Assembly (NCBI GenBank): GCA_041916675.1 | Contig: JAYRZB010000002.1 | Coordinates: forward strand, 124,001 to 188,000 | DNA length: 64,000 nucleotides | Direction of reading: 5' to 3' | From: JAYRZB01 sp041916675 | Lineage (GTDB): Bacteria; Pseudomonadota; Alphaproteobacteria; Rhizobiales; Devosiaceae | Shown: one piece after another, positions 27,026 through 35,298 of the stretch | Position numbering within the stretch: the stretch's first letter is position 1 | Layout of the letters: every line of letters starts with the position of its first letter | Notes under the pieces: generated by a model | Database searches by the model: none | What the model saw: the letters and a program-made list of their open reading frames with translations, nothing else | What the model was told of the DNA's origin: nothing | Position numbers and translations under genes: made by a program

Positions 27026-27715
27026 ATGGGCACGCCGATCCGCGCCGTCTTGTTCGATCTTGATGGCACCCTGATCGATTCGGCCCCCGATATTGCCGCA
27101 TCGGTGGCCGAACTGATGATGCTCAATGGCCTGCCGCCGCATTCGGAAGCGGCCGTGCGCGGCATGATCGGCAAGGGGGTGACCAACCTGGTCGAGCGCG
27201 CCTTCCTCGCCCATGGCGTCAGCCTTGAACCGGGCCGCCGCGACGCCCTGTCGGCCACCATGGTCGATGAGATCTATCCAAAACATCTGGTGGAGTTTAC
27301 CCGGCTCCTGCCCGGGGCCGAGGCGGTGCTGGCTGAACTGATCGCCGATGGTTGCCTGCTGGCGCTGGTGACCAACAAGCCCCACGATGCCTCCGAAACC
27401 ATCCTGAGGCACTTTGGCATCGCCCATCGATTTGCGCTCGTGGTCGGGGATGCCCGCCCCGGGGTGGCACTGGCCCGCAAACCGGCGCCCGACATGATCG
27501 AGTTCGCCTTGCGCGAGCTTGGCGTGGCGCCCGATGCGGCTGCCATGGTGGGAGACAGCGCCTCCGATATCGGGGCGGCGCTCAATGCCGGTGTAAAGGC
27601 CATCGCCATTCGTGGCGGCTATACCGATGTGCCAGCCGACGCGCTCGGCGCCCACCATGTGATCGACGACCTGCCCGGCCTGCTGCCGATCATTCGGGGT
27701 GCCAGGACCAGTTGA
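27026..27715 (+). CDS. gph: HAD-family phosphatase, phosphoglycolate phosphatase-like
   Basis: A 229-residue HAD hydrolase. Motif I is AVLFDLDGTLIDSAPDIAAS, motif II LALVTNK, motif III lysine in ARKPAPDMI, motif IV MVGDSASDIGAALNAG. The alpha-helical cap of the Gph/PGP type is present (residues about 16-85). The product would be phosphoglycolate phosphatase, which clears 2-phosphoglycolate, though other small phosphates are possible. Start is four bases after the GDPD stop. Its last 26 bp overlap the end of the convergent phosphoketolase gene. Confidence 0.85.
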   Translation: MGTPIRAVLFDLDGTLIDSAPDIAASVAELMMLNGLPPHSEAAVRGMIGKGVTNLVERAFLAHGVSLEPGRRDALSATMVDEIYPKHLVEFTRLLPGAEAVLAELIADGCLLALVTNKPHDASETILRHFGIAHRFALVVGDARPGVALARKPAPDMIEFALRELGVAPDAAAMVGDSASDIGAALNAGVKAIAIRGGYTDVPADALGAHHVIDDLPGLLPIIRGARTS

Positions 27716-30044
27716 GGATTTCGGGCATATCCTCGCCATGGGCGCGGATATAGGCGTTGTGCTCGGCCAGTTTTGCCCGCACCCAGCCGGCATAGTCGGT
27801 GCGCATGCCGGACAGTTTTTCCACCCGCTCGACCACGGCCTGCGCCAGGTGGAAGCGGTCGAGCCGGTTGAGCACCGTCATGTCGAACGGCGTAGTGGTT
27901 GTGCCCTCGTCGATAAAGCCATGCACATGGAAATTGTCGTGATTGGCGCGCTTGTAGGTCAGGCGGTGAATGAGGGTGGGATAGCCGTGAAAGGCAAAGA
28001 TCACCGGTGTATCGGTGGTGAACAGGGCGTCGAAATCGGCATCGGTCAACCCGTTGGGATGCTGGCTTGGGTGCTGAAGCGCCATCAGGTCGACGACATT
28101 GACAAAGCGGATGGCAAGATCGGGAAACTGGCCACGCAGCAGTTGCACGGCCGCCAGTGCTTCCATCGTGGGCACATCGCCGGCCGAGGCGATCACCACG
28201 TCGGGCTTGCCCCCGCAACTTGCCCAATCCCAGATGCCCATGCCGGTGGCGCAATGGGCGATGGCGGCATCGATATCAAGCCATTGCGGGGCCGGCTGCT
28301 TGCCCGCCACGATGACATTGATGTGGTCGAAGCTTTTCAGGCAATGGTCGGTGACCGAGACCAGGGTATTGGCATCGGGCGGCAGGTAGATGCGCACGAT
28401 ATGGGGTTTTTTCGATGCCACATGGTCGATAAAGCCCGGGTCCTGATGCGAAAAGCCGTTATGGTCCTGCCGCCAGACATGGGAGGTTAAGAGGTAGGTC
28501 AGTGAGGCGATGGGCGCGCGCCATTCGATTTCGCCACAGACCTTGAGCCACTTGGCATGCTGGTTGAGCATGGAATCCACAATGTGGATGAAGGCCTCGT
28601 AGCACGAGAAAAAGCCATGCCGACCGGTGAGCAGATACCCTTCGAGCCAGCCCTGGCAAAGGTGTTCGGAGAGCACTTCCATCACCCGCCCATTGGGGGA
28701 GAGCTGGATATCGGTATTCAGGATTTCGCCGGTAAAGGCCCGGTCGGTGGCCTCGAAGACGGCACCGAGCCGGTTGGATTCGGTTTCATCGGGCCCAAAG
28801 ACACGGAAATTGGCGGTCTTGTCGTTGAGCACTAGCACATCGCGCAGGTAGGTGCCGGCGGCACGCGTGGCTTCGCCACTGGTACCCGGCCGTGGGACGG
28901 CAACAGCGTGCGCCCGCATGTCGGGCAGGACGAGTGGCTTGAGCAGGAGCCCGCCATTGGCATGGGGGTTGGCACTCATGCGGCGCGTTCCCACGGGGGC
29001 GAGGGCCCTGAGGTCGGCGCGCAACTGCCCATCGGCCTCGAACAGCTCATCGGGGCGATAGCTGAGCAGCCAGTCCTCGAGCGATTGAAGGTGCCCGGGG
29101 TCCTCGGCAATCTTTGAGAGCGGCACCTGGTGCGACCGCCATGACCCTTCGGTCTTCTTGCCATCGATGCTTTTCGGCCCGGTCCAGCCCTTGGGTGAGC
29201 GCAGGATGATCATCGGCCAGGCCGGACGCCGAGAAAAGCCGGTGCCGCGGGCCTCGGCCTGGATGGCGGCGATCCGGTCGAGCGCGGTATCGATGGCGGC
29301 GGCCATCTTCTGGTGCATGTCGCCGGCTTCTTCGCCTTCGACGAACAAGGGCTCATAGCCATAGCCGCGATAGAGCGCTTCAAGTTCGGCATGCGGGATG
29401 CGGGAGAGGAAGGTGGGGCTGGCGATCTTGTAGCCATTCAGGTGCAGGATCGGCAGCACCGCTCCGTCGCGGGCGGGATTGAGGAATTTGTTCGAATGCC
29501 AGGAGGTGGCCAGCGCCCCGGTCTCGGCCTCGCCATCGCCAACAACGCAGGCCACCACCAGGTCCTTGTTGTCAAACGCGGCGCCATAGGCGTGCATCAG
29601 GCAATAGCCGAGTTCGCCGCCCTCGTTGATTGAACCGGGCACTTCGGCGGCCACGTGGCTGGGGATGCCGCCAGGATAGGAGAACTGGGTGACGAGCCGC
29701 TTGAGGCCCGCAAGGTCCTGGCTGACCTGCGGATAGACCTCGGAATAGGTGCCTTCAAGATAGGTGTTGGCCACCAGTCCCGGCCCGCCATGACCCGGCC
29801 CGGTGACATAGATCATGTTCAGATCGCGGGCCTTGATGGCGCGATTGAGGTGCACATAGACGAAGTTGAGCCCCGGCGTGGTGCCCCAGTGCCCGAGGAG
29901 CCTGGGCTTGACGTGGTCCAGGGTCAGCCTTTCACGCAGCAGCGGATTGTCCCTGAGGTAGATCTGCCCCACTGACAGGAAATTGGCCGCCCGCCAGTAG
30001 GCATCCATAAGCGTCAGCGTCTCTTGGGAAAGGGGCTGGGTCAT
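27690..30044 (-). CDS. xfp: Phosphoketolase (xylulose-5-P / fructose-6-P)
   Basis: A 784-residue thiamine-diphosphate enzyme, usual length. It splits xylulose-5-P (or fructose-6-P) with phosphate into acetyl phosphate and glyceraldehyde-3-P (or erythrose-4-P). Features: LLGHWGTTPGLNFVYVHLN, YVTGPGHGGPGLVANTYLEG, SYPGGIPSHVAAEVPGSI, the ThDP-type VVGDGEAETGALATSWHSN, ILRSPKGWTGPK, and the C-terminal TSHVWRQDHNGFSHQDPGF typical of phosphoketolases. Starts in an ATGA overlap with the acetate kinase stop, so both are one unit: acetyl phosphate is passed to acetate kinase to make ATP. The operon promoter carries a perfect FNR box. Confidence 0.96.
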   Translation of the reverse strand: MTQPLSQETLTLMDAYWRAANFLSVGQIYLRDNPLLRERLTLDHVKPRLLGHWGTTPGLNFVYVHLNRAIKARDLNMIYVTGPGHGGPGLVANTYLEGTYSEVYPQVSQDLAGLKRLVTQFSYPGGIPSHVAAEVPGSINEGGELGYCLMHAYGAAFDNKDLVVACVVGDGEAETGALATSWHSNKFLNPARDGAVLPILHLNGYKIASPTFLSRIPHAELEALYRGYGYEPLFVEGEEAGDMHQKMAAAIDTALDRIAAIQAEARGTGFSRRPAWPMIILRSPKGWTGPKSIDGKKTEGSWRSHQVPLSKIAEDPGHLQSLEDWLLSYRPDELFEADGQLRADLRALAPVGTRRMSANPHANGGLLLKPLVLPDMRAHAVAVPRPGTSGEATRAAGTYLRDVLVLNDKTANFRVFGPDETESNRLGAVFEATDRAFTGEILNTDIQLSPNGRVMEVLSEHLCQGWLEGYLLTGRHGFFSCYEAFIHIVDSMLNQHAKWLKVCGEIEWRAPIASLTYLLTSHVWRQDHNGFSHQDPGFIDHVASKKPHIVRIYLPPDANTLVSVTDHCLKSFDHINVIVAGKQPAPQWLDIDAAIAHCATGMGIWDWASCGGKPDVVIASAGDVPTMEALAAVQLLRGQFPDLAIRFVNVVDLMALQHPSQHPNGLTDADFDALFTTDTPVIFAFHGYPTLIHRLTYKRANHDNFHVHGFIDEGTTTTPFDMTVLNRLDRFHLAQAVVERVEKLSGMRTDYAGWVRAKLAEHNAYIRAHGEDMPEILNWSWHPE

Positions 30045-31216
30045 CAGGCGATATCCTTTTTGGCCAGTATGGTGCGGCAGGCCCTGGCGAGAATGACTTC
30101 TTCATTGGTTTTGATCACCCGCACCGCCACCGTTCCGGTTGAAATCAGCGGTGCGTTTGTGGTGTTGCGGGCTGGATCGATGCGGACTCCGACAAATTCG
30201 AGACCCTCACAGATCAGGGCGCGCACCGGGGCCGCATGGGCGCCGATGCCACCGGAAAACACCAGCGTATCGAGCCCGCCAAGCGCTGCGGCATAGGCGC
30301 CGATCATCTTGCGCACGTGATAGGCAAACAGTGTGACGGCGTCCTGCGCCCGATAGTCGCTTTCGGCCCGCGCCAGCAGATCGCGCATGTCGGCACTGGT
30401 TTCAGACACGCCCAGAAGCCCGGACTGGGCATGCACCATGGTATCGAACGCCTTGGCATCCATGCCTTCGGTCTCGTTGAAATAGAGCATCAGCCCCGGA
30501 TCAAGATCGCCCGAGCGCGTGCCCATGGGAATGCCGGCCGCCGGGGTAAATCCCATCGAGGTATCGATGCTCTGCCCGTTGCGGACAGCGGCAAGGCTCG
30601 AACCATTGCCCAGATGACAAAGGATCACCCGCCCCATCGCCGCTTCCGGTCCTGCAACATCGGCAAGGCTCAGCATCAGGCTTTCATAGGAGAGCCCGTG
30701 AAATCCATAACGCCTTACCCCCTGTTGGAGGAACCGCCGGGGGATGGGCAGCGTATAGGCTTCGGGCGGCAGGCTGGCATGAAAGCCGGTATCAAAGGCG
30801 GCAACCATTGGCACATCGGGCAGGAGTGTGCGGCAAAGGTCGATGATTTCGAGTTCGGCTGGAATATGGGCCGGTGCGAATGGCACCAGCGCCTGCAGCG
30901 CCGCCAGCATCGGCCCATCGACCAGCGCCGGGAGGGCATAGTGCGGCCCGCCATGCACGATGCGGATGCCGATGGCGGCGGGGTTGGCGCCGCAGCGCTC
31001 GGCGACGGCGCGGATCGCTGCCTCTGCCGCGGGGCCATGGCTGAGCGCCCCAACGGGCTGGCTGGCGCCGTTGTCCATCGTCAACTGCGCTGCATTACTG
31101 CCCAGCCGGTCGACCTGGCCCGCAATCAGGGGCGCTCCGCCCGCCGATGGAAAGGCGGCGAACTTGAGCGAGGACGAGCCTGCGTTCAGCGTCAAATGAT
31201 AGGCGTTCTGATCCAT
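30044..31216 (-). CDS. ackA: Acetate kinase
   Basis: A 390-residue ASKHA-family kinase: acetyl phosphate + ADP to acetate + ATP. It begins MDQNAYHLTLNAGSSSLKFA with the family's N-[AG]-GSSS-K motif, has HGGPHYALPALVD, FDTGFHASLPPEAYTLPIP, RRYGFHGLSYES, CHLGNGSSLAAVRNGQSID, TMGFTPAAGIPMGTRSGDLDP and the late VFSGGIGAHAAPVR. The ATG at 31216 matches the family N-terminus; an upstream open extension is rejected because it would cover the promoter. It comes first in the operon and shares an FNR box with a divergent 51-residue membrane protein gene. Confidence 0.96.
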   Translation of the reverse strand: MDQNAYHLTLNAGSSSLKFAAFPSAGGAPLIAGQVDRLGSNAAQLTMDNGASQPVGALSHGPAAEAAIRAVAERCGANPAAIGIRIVHGGPHYALPALVDGPMLAALQALVPFAPAHIPAELEIIDLCRTLLPDVPMVAAFDTGFHASLPPEAYTLPIPRRFLQQGVRRYGFHGLSYESLMLSLADVAGPEAAMGRVILCHLGNGSSLAAVRNGQSIDTSMGFTPAAGIPMGTRSGDLDPGLMLYFNETEGMDAKAFDTMVHAQSGLLGVSETSADMRDLLARAESDYRAQDAVTLFAYHVRKMIGAYAAALGGLDTLVFSGGIGAHAAPVRALICEGLEFVGVRIDPARNTTNAPLISTGTVAVRVIKTNEEVILARACRTILAKKDIA

Positions 31217-31268
31217 GGCCTGCTCGGGGTGGTCGGGCCGATCATGGTCCGGACAGGCAAGGTAACCA

Positions 31269-31282
31269 TTGATATGGATCAA
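31269..31282. promoter_or_regulatory. Shared FNR/FixK box of a divergent promoter (ackA-xfp / small membrane protein)
   Basis: TTGATATGGATCAA is a perfect FNR consensus site. On the plus strand TAGAAT (31304-31309) is placed so that a start near 31316 lies about 41 bases from the box centre, the standard class II geometry. On the minus strand CATGAT (31246-31241) falls at the mirror-image position, with a start near 31234 and the ackA ATG 18 bases beyond. One box can therefore serve both directions. Confidence 0.8.
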
Positions 31283-31331
31283 CCGTTCCCACCCCAACCG
31301 CGCTAGAATGGGCGGATTGATGGAGGGTCCC

Positions 31332-31487
31332 ATGGAACGCATTCACATCACGCAGCATTCTTCGCTTGGCGCCGCCTGGTTTGCCGGATGGCTGTTCAGC
31401 ATCGGCTATCTCAATCTGGGGTTCTGGCAGGGTGTTTTGGGGCTGTTTGTCTGGCCCTATTTCATCGGCGCCCATTTCGCCGGCTGA
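31332..31487 (+). CDS. Small membrane protein of 51 residues
   Basis: A short gene with GGAGGG five bases upstream of its ATG. The protein, beginning MERIHITQHSSLGAAWFAGW, has about two hydrophobic stretches (AAWFAGWLFSIGYLNLGFW and VLGLFVWPYFIGAHF). It resembles a family of short uncharacterised proteins I recall from Hyphomicrobiales and related bacteria; no function is known to me. Its promoter contains the FNR box shared with ackA-xfp, so it should be induced at low oxygen. Confidence 0.7.
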   Translation: MERIHITQHSSLGAAWFAGWLFSIGYLNLGFWQGVLGLFVWPYFIGAHFAG

Positions 31488-31614
31488 GGCTTCCGGGTCA
31501 CTATTTCATTGACCCTTTAACTCTGCTAAAGTCTCGCAATTGCCGATTGCGGAGAGCAATCATGTATTTGAAATTATTGAGTATTTTATGCATTTGCCGT
31601 CGAAGGCCAATTCT
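31488..31614 (+). other. AT-rich leader before the nucleotide-sugar enzyme gene
   Basis: This 127 bp gap is notably more AT-rich than the rest of the window. It has a GCAAT-N5-ATTGC inverted repeat (31536-31550) and probably holds the promoter of the next gene, but I cannot place -35/-10 elements reliably. Confidence 0.3.
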
Positions 31615-33525
31615 ATGATTGACGCGATTCGCCAGGGGCTTTCGCAGCTGCCGCGTGGGCAGAAACGGCTGATTCAGATCCTGGTCGATATTGCACTGCT
31701 TTCTGGCACAGTCTATCTCGCCTACCTGCTGCGTTTTGGCCCGGGCTATCGCCCCAGCGGGCTGCAACTGGCCTTCATCGCCCTGGCGCCGCTTATCGCG
31801 CTGCCGTTCTTTATCCGGCTCGGGCTTTATCGCGCCATCCTGCGCTATCTGCCCGACAAGGCCGGCTGGACGATTGTGCAGGCCATGGTGCTGGCGACCC
31901 TGGCCTGGATTGGCCTGGCATTTCTGTCGGAAATGACCGGCGGGGAAGGGGTGCCGCGTTCGGTTGCCGTAATCTACTGGGCTGTCGGCACGCTGGCCAT
32001 CGGGGCGAGCCGCTTTGCGGCGCGCCATTTCTTCGCCGTGCCGAACGGGTCTGCCGCAGCGTCGCGCCGGGCTTTGATCTTTGGGGCCGGGCAGGCAGGG
32101 ATCCAATTGGCCGTGGCCCTGCGCGCATCCGCTGAGACTTCGGTGATCGGCTTTATCGATGATGATCCGCATTTGATCGGGCAGGACGTGGCCGGACGCC
32201 GGGTGTTTTCCCGCGCTGACCTCGGCGGACTGATCGACAGCCTCGAGGTGACCGACGTCATCTTGTCCATGCCGTCAGCCAGCGCCAACAAGCGGCTCGA
32301 GATTTCGGGCTGGCTTTCGAGCTTCCCGGTCCGGCTTTCGGTCATGCCATCGATTTCCGATCTGGCCGCCGGGCGCTATTCGATCAGCCAGCTCAAGACG
32401 ATCGAAATCGAGGACCTTTTGGGCCGCTCCTCGATTGCGCCGGATCAGGCGCTGATCACCAGGGCCGTCGCCGGTAAATCGGTGCTGATCACCGGTGCGG
32501 GCGGGTCGATCGGCTCGGAACTCTGCCGCCTGGTGGCCCGTTCCAAACCACGCCGCATGGTGCTGTTCGAGGTTTCAGAGTTCGCACTCTACGAAATCCA
32601 TCGCGCCCTGGGCGCTATCGCCCCCGATCTGGAACTTGTGCCGGTCCTGGGCTCGGTTGCCGATGCGCGGCGGGTCGAGGCGGTGTTTGCCGATGACCCG
32701 ATCGATGTGGTCTTTCACGCCGCCGCCTACAAACACGTGCCCCTTGTCGAGGACAACGTGGTTGAAGGGGTGCGCAACAATGTGCTGGGGACCCGCGCGC
32801 TGGCTGATGCCGCCTTCCGCGCCGGGGCGGGTACGTTCGTTCTGATCTCGACCGACAAGGCGGTGCACCCGTCATCGGTGATGGGTGCCACCAAGCGGCT
32901 GAGTGAATTGATTGTTTCGGACTATGCGCGAAAGGCGGCAGCCGGCAACACCGGGCAGCGGTTCCTTTCGGTACGGTTCGGCAACGTTCTGGGGTCAACC
33001 GGTTCGGTGGTCCCCCTGTTCAGGGAACAGATCAGCCAGGGCGGGCCGGTGACGATCACCGACAACCGCATGACGCGCTATTTCATGGCCATCAGCGAGG
33101 CAGCCGAACTGATCGTGCAGGCGGCAGCGCTTGCCGAAGGCGGCGAGGTGTTCCTGCTCGACATGGGCGACCCGATCCTGATCCGAACGCTCGCCGAAAA
33201 CATGGTGCGGCTGGCCGGGCTGACGGTGCGCGATGCGGCTCATCCGGACGGCGATATCGAGATTCGCGAGATCGGCATCCGCCCGGGCGAGAAACTGTTT
33301 GAAACCCTGTTCTATGATCCGGCCAGCGCTGCACCTTCAGCGCATCCCAAAATCTATTTTGCCCGCACCCAGGGGCAGGATGGCGCCGTGCTGGCCAGGT
33401 CCCTGGCCGATCTGGAATCGCTGATTCTGGCCAACCAGGGGCAATTGGTCCGGGAGCACGTTTTCGCCGCGCTCAACCCGCCAGCCAAAGTCACGCCGCT
33501 GCGCCAGGTTGCTGGAACCGCATAG
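31615..33525 (+). CDS. UDP-sugar epimerase/dehydratase, WbpM/CapD family (membrane-anchored)
   Basis: A 636-residue protein with an N-terminal membrane part of about four helices (residues 10-120), a Rossmann-like cofactor domain (LIFGAGQAGIQLAVALRAS), and a C-terminal short-chain dehydrogenase domain with VLITGAGGSIGSELCRLV, FHAAAYKHVPLVEDN, LISTDKAVHPSSVMGATKRLSEL. The usual catalytic Tyr-x3-Lys is Met-x3-Lys (MGATK), as in WbpM/FlaA1 4,6-dehydratases. The product is expected to be a 4-keto-6-deoxy nucleotide sugar for surface polysaccharide. The ATG at 31615 is most likely; an earlier in-frame ATG at 31588 is possible. Confidence 0.88.
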   Translation: MIDAIRQGLSQLPRGQKRLIQILVDIALLSGTVYLAYLLRFGPGYRPSGLQLAFIALAPLIALPFFIRLGLYRAILRYLPDKAGWTIVQAMVLATLAWIGLAFLSEMTGGEGVPRSVAVIYWAVGTLAIGASRFAARHFFAVPNGSAAASRRALIFGAGQAGIQLAVALRASAETSVIGFIDDDPHLIGQDVAGRRVFSRADLGGLIDSLEVTDVILSMPSASANKRLEISGWLSSFPVRLSVMPSISDLAAGRYSISQLKTIEIEDLLGRSSIAPDQALITRAVAGKSVLITGAGGSIGSELCRLVARSKPRRMVLFEVSEFALYEIHRALGAIAPDLELVPVLGSVADARRVEAVFADDPIDVVFHAAAYKHVPLVEDNVVEGVRNNVLGTRALADAAFRAGAGTFVLISTDKAVHPSSVMGATKRLSELIVSDYARKAAAGNTGQRFLSVRFGNVLGSTGSVVPLFREQISQGGPVTITDNRMTRYFMAISEAAELIVQAAALAEGGEVFLLDMGDPILIRTLAENMVRLAGLTVRDAAHPDGDIEIREIGIRPGEKLFETLFYDPASAAPSAHPKIYFARTQGQDGAVLARSLADLESLILANQGQLVREHVFAALNPPAKVTPLRQVAGTA

Positions 33526-33601
33526 CGCAAGGTCGCTGCGTCCTTTTCTCGGCCAATCCTGGGCCTATGACGCGGTCACCTGCACCCCGCCCCTGACGGG
33601 A

Positions 33602-33674
33602 CTGTTCATTTGGAGAGCGCCGCACCCCCACCTTGATCCTCCCCCTAGCAGGGGGAGGACACACGCAAGCCGTG
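33602..33674 (+). repeat. 73 bp direct repeat, copy 1
   Basis: Starts CTGTTCATTTGGAGAGCGC and ends GCCGTG. Contains a hairpin with CCTCCCCC and GGGGGAGG arms around TAGCA. Aligns along its whole length with copy 2, 102 bp downstream. Confidence 0.75.
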
Positions 33675-33703
33675 AAACACGGGCTCCCGCCCTCACGAGG
33701 GGG

Positions 33704-33776
33704 CTGTTTATTTGGAGCGCGCGCACCCCCACCCCTGACCCCTCCCCGCAAGGGGGAGGGAGACACGAAGGCCGTG
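33704..33776 (+). repeat. 73 bp direct repeat, copy 2
   Basis: Starts CTGTTTATTTGGAGCGCGC and ends GCCGTG; hairpin core CCTCCCC-GCAA-GGGGGAGG. Differs from copy 1 mainly in the hairpin and in the spacer before it. Confidence 0.75.
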
Positions 33777-33808
33777 CCACTGGTCCTCCCTCCCCCTTGC
33801 GGGGAGGG
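33740..33808. repeat. Perfect 23 bp inverted repeat
   Basis: 33740-33762 and 33786-33808 are exact reverse complements over 23 bases, separated by 23 bases. The right arm is the core of an inverted third copy of the 73 bp element. As RNA it would fold into a very stable long hairpin, so it may end transcription from the upstream gene or be a leftover of element mobility. Confidence 0.8.
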
Positions 33809-33970
33809 ATGGGGTGTGGGGAGCCACCGGCAGTTCAATGTGAACACTCCCGTCCCTGACCCGGCTGGCCTGACGCGAAGCTGAGTGGCCTGTTCAGAAA
33901 CGGTTCAGGCCAGACCCCCGATGAATGCGGCATTGAATTTTCAAGACTGCAATTTTCATCGGAGAGTAGA

Positions 33971-34582
33971 ATGACAATCGATTTGAGATCCATCGCCTAT
34001 GCGGTTGGGCTGGCCAGCGCCTTTGGCCTTGCCGGACTGACACCGGGTTTGGCCCAGCAGACCGGCAATGACCTGATCAAGCTTTGTCCGGACAATCCCT
34101 CGGGCATGGTGTGCCCGGAATCGGCGCAGGCCTTTGTCGGCGCACAGACACCCGGCCGGGCCACCGACAGCAATGTGATCCGGCTGGTGCAGGTGATCAG
34201 CCAGGCGGGCGATACCCCGCGCGTGACCAAGAAGGTGTGCCTCAATACCGCCGAAGGCATCCTGGTGCTGGGCAGCATCGTGACCGATGCCGGCGATAAG
34301 CAGTGGGTCGCCGATACCGCCGAGGCCATGTGCCAAGGCAATCTCGGGGTCGGTATGTCGAACCTGCCGCCGCTGCCCGGTGACATGCCCACCGGAAGCC
34401 TGCCTGACGATGGCATCAGCATCGATCCGCTGCCGGGCAGCGAAGAGCCCGGTCGTCCGGTCTTTGTCGATCCGCCCCCGTCGCTGTCCGACCCGTCAGA
34501 CCCGGTTGAAGCCGGTCCGCCGGATGGTGGTGATGGTGGTGACGGTGGAGATGGCGGTGACGGCTGCGGCGGTGATTGCTAG
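33971..34582 (+). CDS. Secreted protein with Gly-Asp repeat tail, unknown function
   Basis: A 203-residue protein with a Sec-type signal peptide (hydrophobic AVGLASAFGLAGLTPG, cleavage near LAQQ). The body has four cysteines (CPDNPSGMVC, KVCLNTAEG, EAMCQGN) that could pair as disulfides. From about residue 130 it is proline-rich, and the tail is a run of GGD units ending in CGGDC. I recognise no domain family. GGAG sits six bases upstream of the ATG. It lies alone between the repeat element and a convergent gene. Confidence 0.7.
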   Translation: MTIDLRSIAYAVGLASAFGLAGLTPGLAQQTGNDLIKLCPDNPSGMVCPESAQAFVGAQTPGRATDSNVIRLVQVISQAGDTPRVTKKVCLNTAEGILVLGSIVTDAGDKQWVADTAEAMCQGNLGVGMSNLPPLPGDMPTGSLPDDGISIDPLPGSEEPGRPVFVDPPPSLSDPSDPVEAGPPDGGDGGDGGDGGDGCGGDC

Positions 34583-34601
34583 GGACTAGAAGCCCATTGC
34601 A

Positions 34602-34639
34602 CCCCGGAAGTACGGCGCTACCAGCCGGTGCTTCCGGGG
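34602..34639. terminator. Inverted repeat between convergent genes, possible bidirectional terminator
   Basis: CCCCGGAAG (34602-34610) and CTTCCGGGG (34631-34639) are perfect arms, with an inner CGGC/GCCG pair (34613-34616, 34624-34627), between the Gly/Asp-tail gene and the DUF427 gene; the right arm covers the last codons of the latter. No U-tract on either strand, so termination may be weak or factor-dependent. Confidence 0.45.
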
Positions 34640-35115
34640 ATGCCCTTGAAGGGGCCCTTGATGTCTGGCGTGATCCAGCCGCCATAGAACTGCCCCGGCT
34701 GCGGACGAACCGCGGCGCCGCCGACCCGGCAGGCCTCCATCGGACCGGCGTAGAAGGCAACGAACCCGGCCAGCGCGGCAAAGCTGCCGGTCGGTTCGGG
34801 ATAGGCCCAGGCGGCGCGCGGCAGCGTGATGTCTCCACCCCGAACGTTGAAATAGACCGCCCGCCCCTTCCACTCGCAAAAGCTGCTGCCAGCGGCTGGG
34901 CTCAAGACACCTTGGCTGATATAGTCCGGCGAGATGTAGTAGACTGGCGGATGGCTGGTTTCGAGCACCCGGAACGCCCATGTCGCATCGACGATGGTCT
35001 GGCCGCCGAGCACAATTTCGATGCGTTTATCGACCCGTTCGAGACGGGGCGGGCGCGGATAGGCCCAGACGCTTTCCTCGCCCGGACCGATCGGATCGGG
35101 GCGCGGCGGGTTCAT
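34618..35115 (-). CDS. DUF427 domain protein
   Basis: A 165-residue protein matching the DUF427 fold, including VLGGQTIVDATWAFRVLETSHPPVYY, ISPDYI, the conserved CEWKGRAVYFNVR, AAWAYPEPTGSFAALAGFVAFY and a late GGWITPDIKGPFKG. Biochemical function of the family is not established. The start overlaps the stop of an upstream 35-residue membrane peptide gene by ATGA, so the two are probably translated together. Confidence 0.85.
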   Translation of the reverse strand: MNPPRPDPIGPGEESVWAYPRPPRLERVDKRIEIVLGGQTIVDATWAFRVLETSHPPVYYISPDYISQGVLSPAAGSSFCEWKGRAVYFNVRGGDITLPRAAWAYPEPTGSFAALAGFVAFYAGPMEACRVGGAAVRPQPGQFYGGWITPDIKGPFKGIPGSTGW

Positions 35116-35219
35116 TTCGAGCGCTTGCGCGCCGGTACCCGGCGTTTCTCCGGCCTGGGCAAAGCAAGAATGGCTCCGGCACCAAGGATAAGGGCGGCAG
35201 CAATCACGGCTGGGGTCAT
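35112..35219 (-). CDS. 35-residue single-pass membrane peptide
   Basis: A short gene encoding one hydrophobic helix (AVIAAALILGAGAILAL) followed by a very basic tail (RPEKRRVPARKRSK). GGAG lies seven bases upstream of the ATG at 35219; the in-frame ATG at 35231 is the alternative. Its stop overlaps the DUF427 start. It looks like a real small membrane protein with the positive-inside tail in the cytoplasm; function unknown. Confidence 0.5.
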   Translation of the reverse strand: MTPAVIAAALILGAGAILALPRPEKRRVPARKRSK

Positions 35220-35298
35220 GACAATCTCCATGCTTTCTCTACGCCCGATATGGGGTGTCCGATCACCCTTGCCCAGCGCGGTGCCGGTGACGTGATGG

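Larger units (their letters stand above)
33526..33970. repeat. 445 bp gene-free gap with a palindromic intergenic repeat element
   Basis: No convincing gene is present. The gap holds two direct 73 bp copies (33602-33674 and 33704-33776, period 102 bp), each with a CTGTT-ATTTGGAG start, a run CGCACCCCCACC, a C-rich/G-rich hairpin core and a GCCGTG end, followed by an inverted partial copy. The last 60 bp before the next gene contain GGCCTG/CAGGCC inverted arms (33887-33911). Such C-rich palindromic elements resemble the intergenic mosaic repeats of alphaproteobacteria. Frames open in both strands here are due to base composition. Confidence 0.75.

Noticed and set aside
33526..33970. CRISPR array in the repeat-rich gap
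   Set aside because: Only two direct copies of 73 bp, with a hairpin in each and no series of short repeats and unique spacers; no cas genes.
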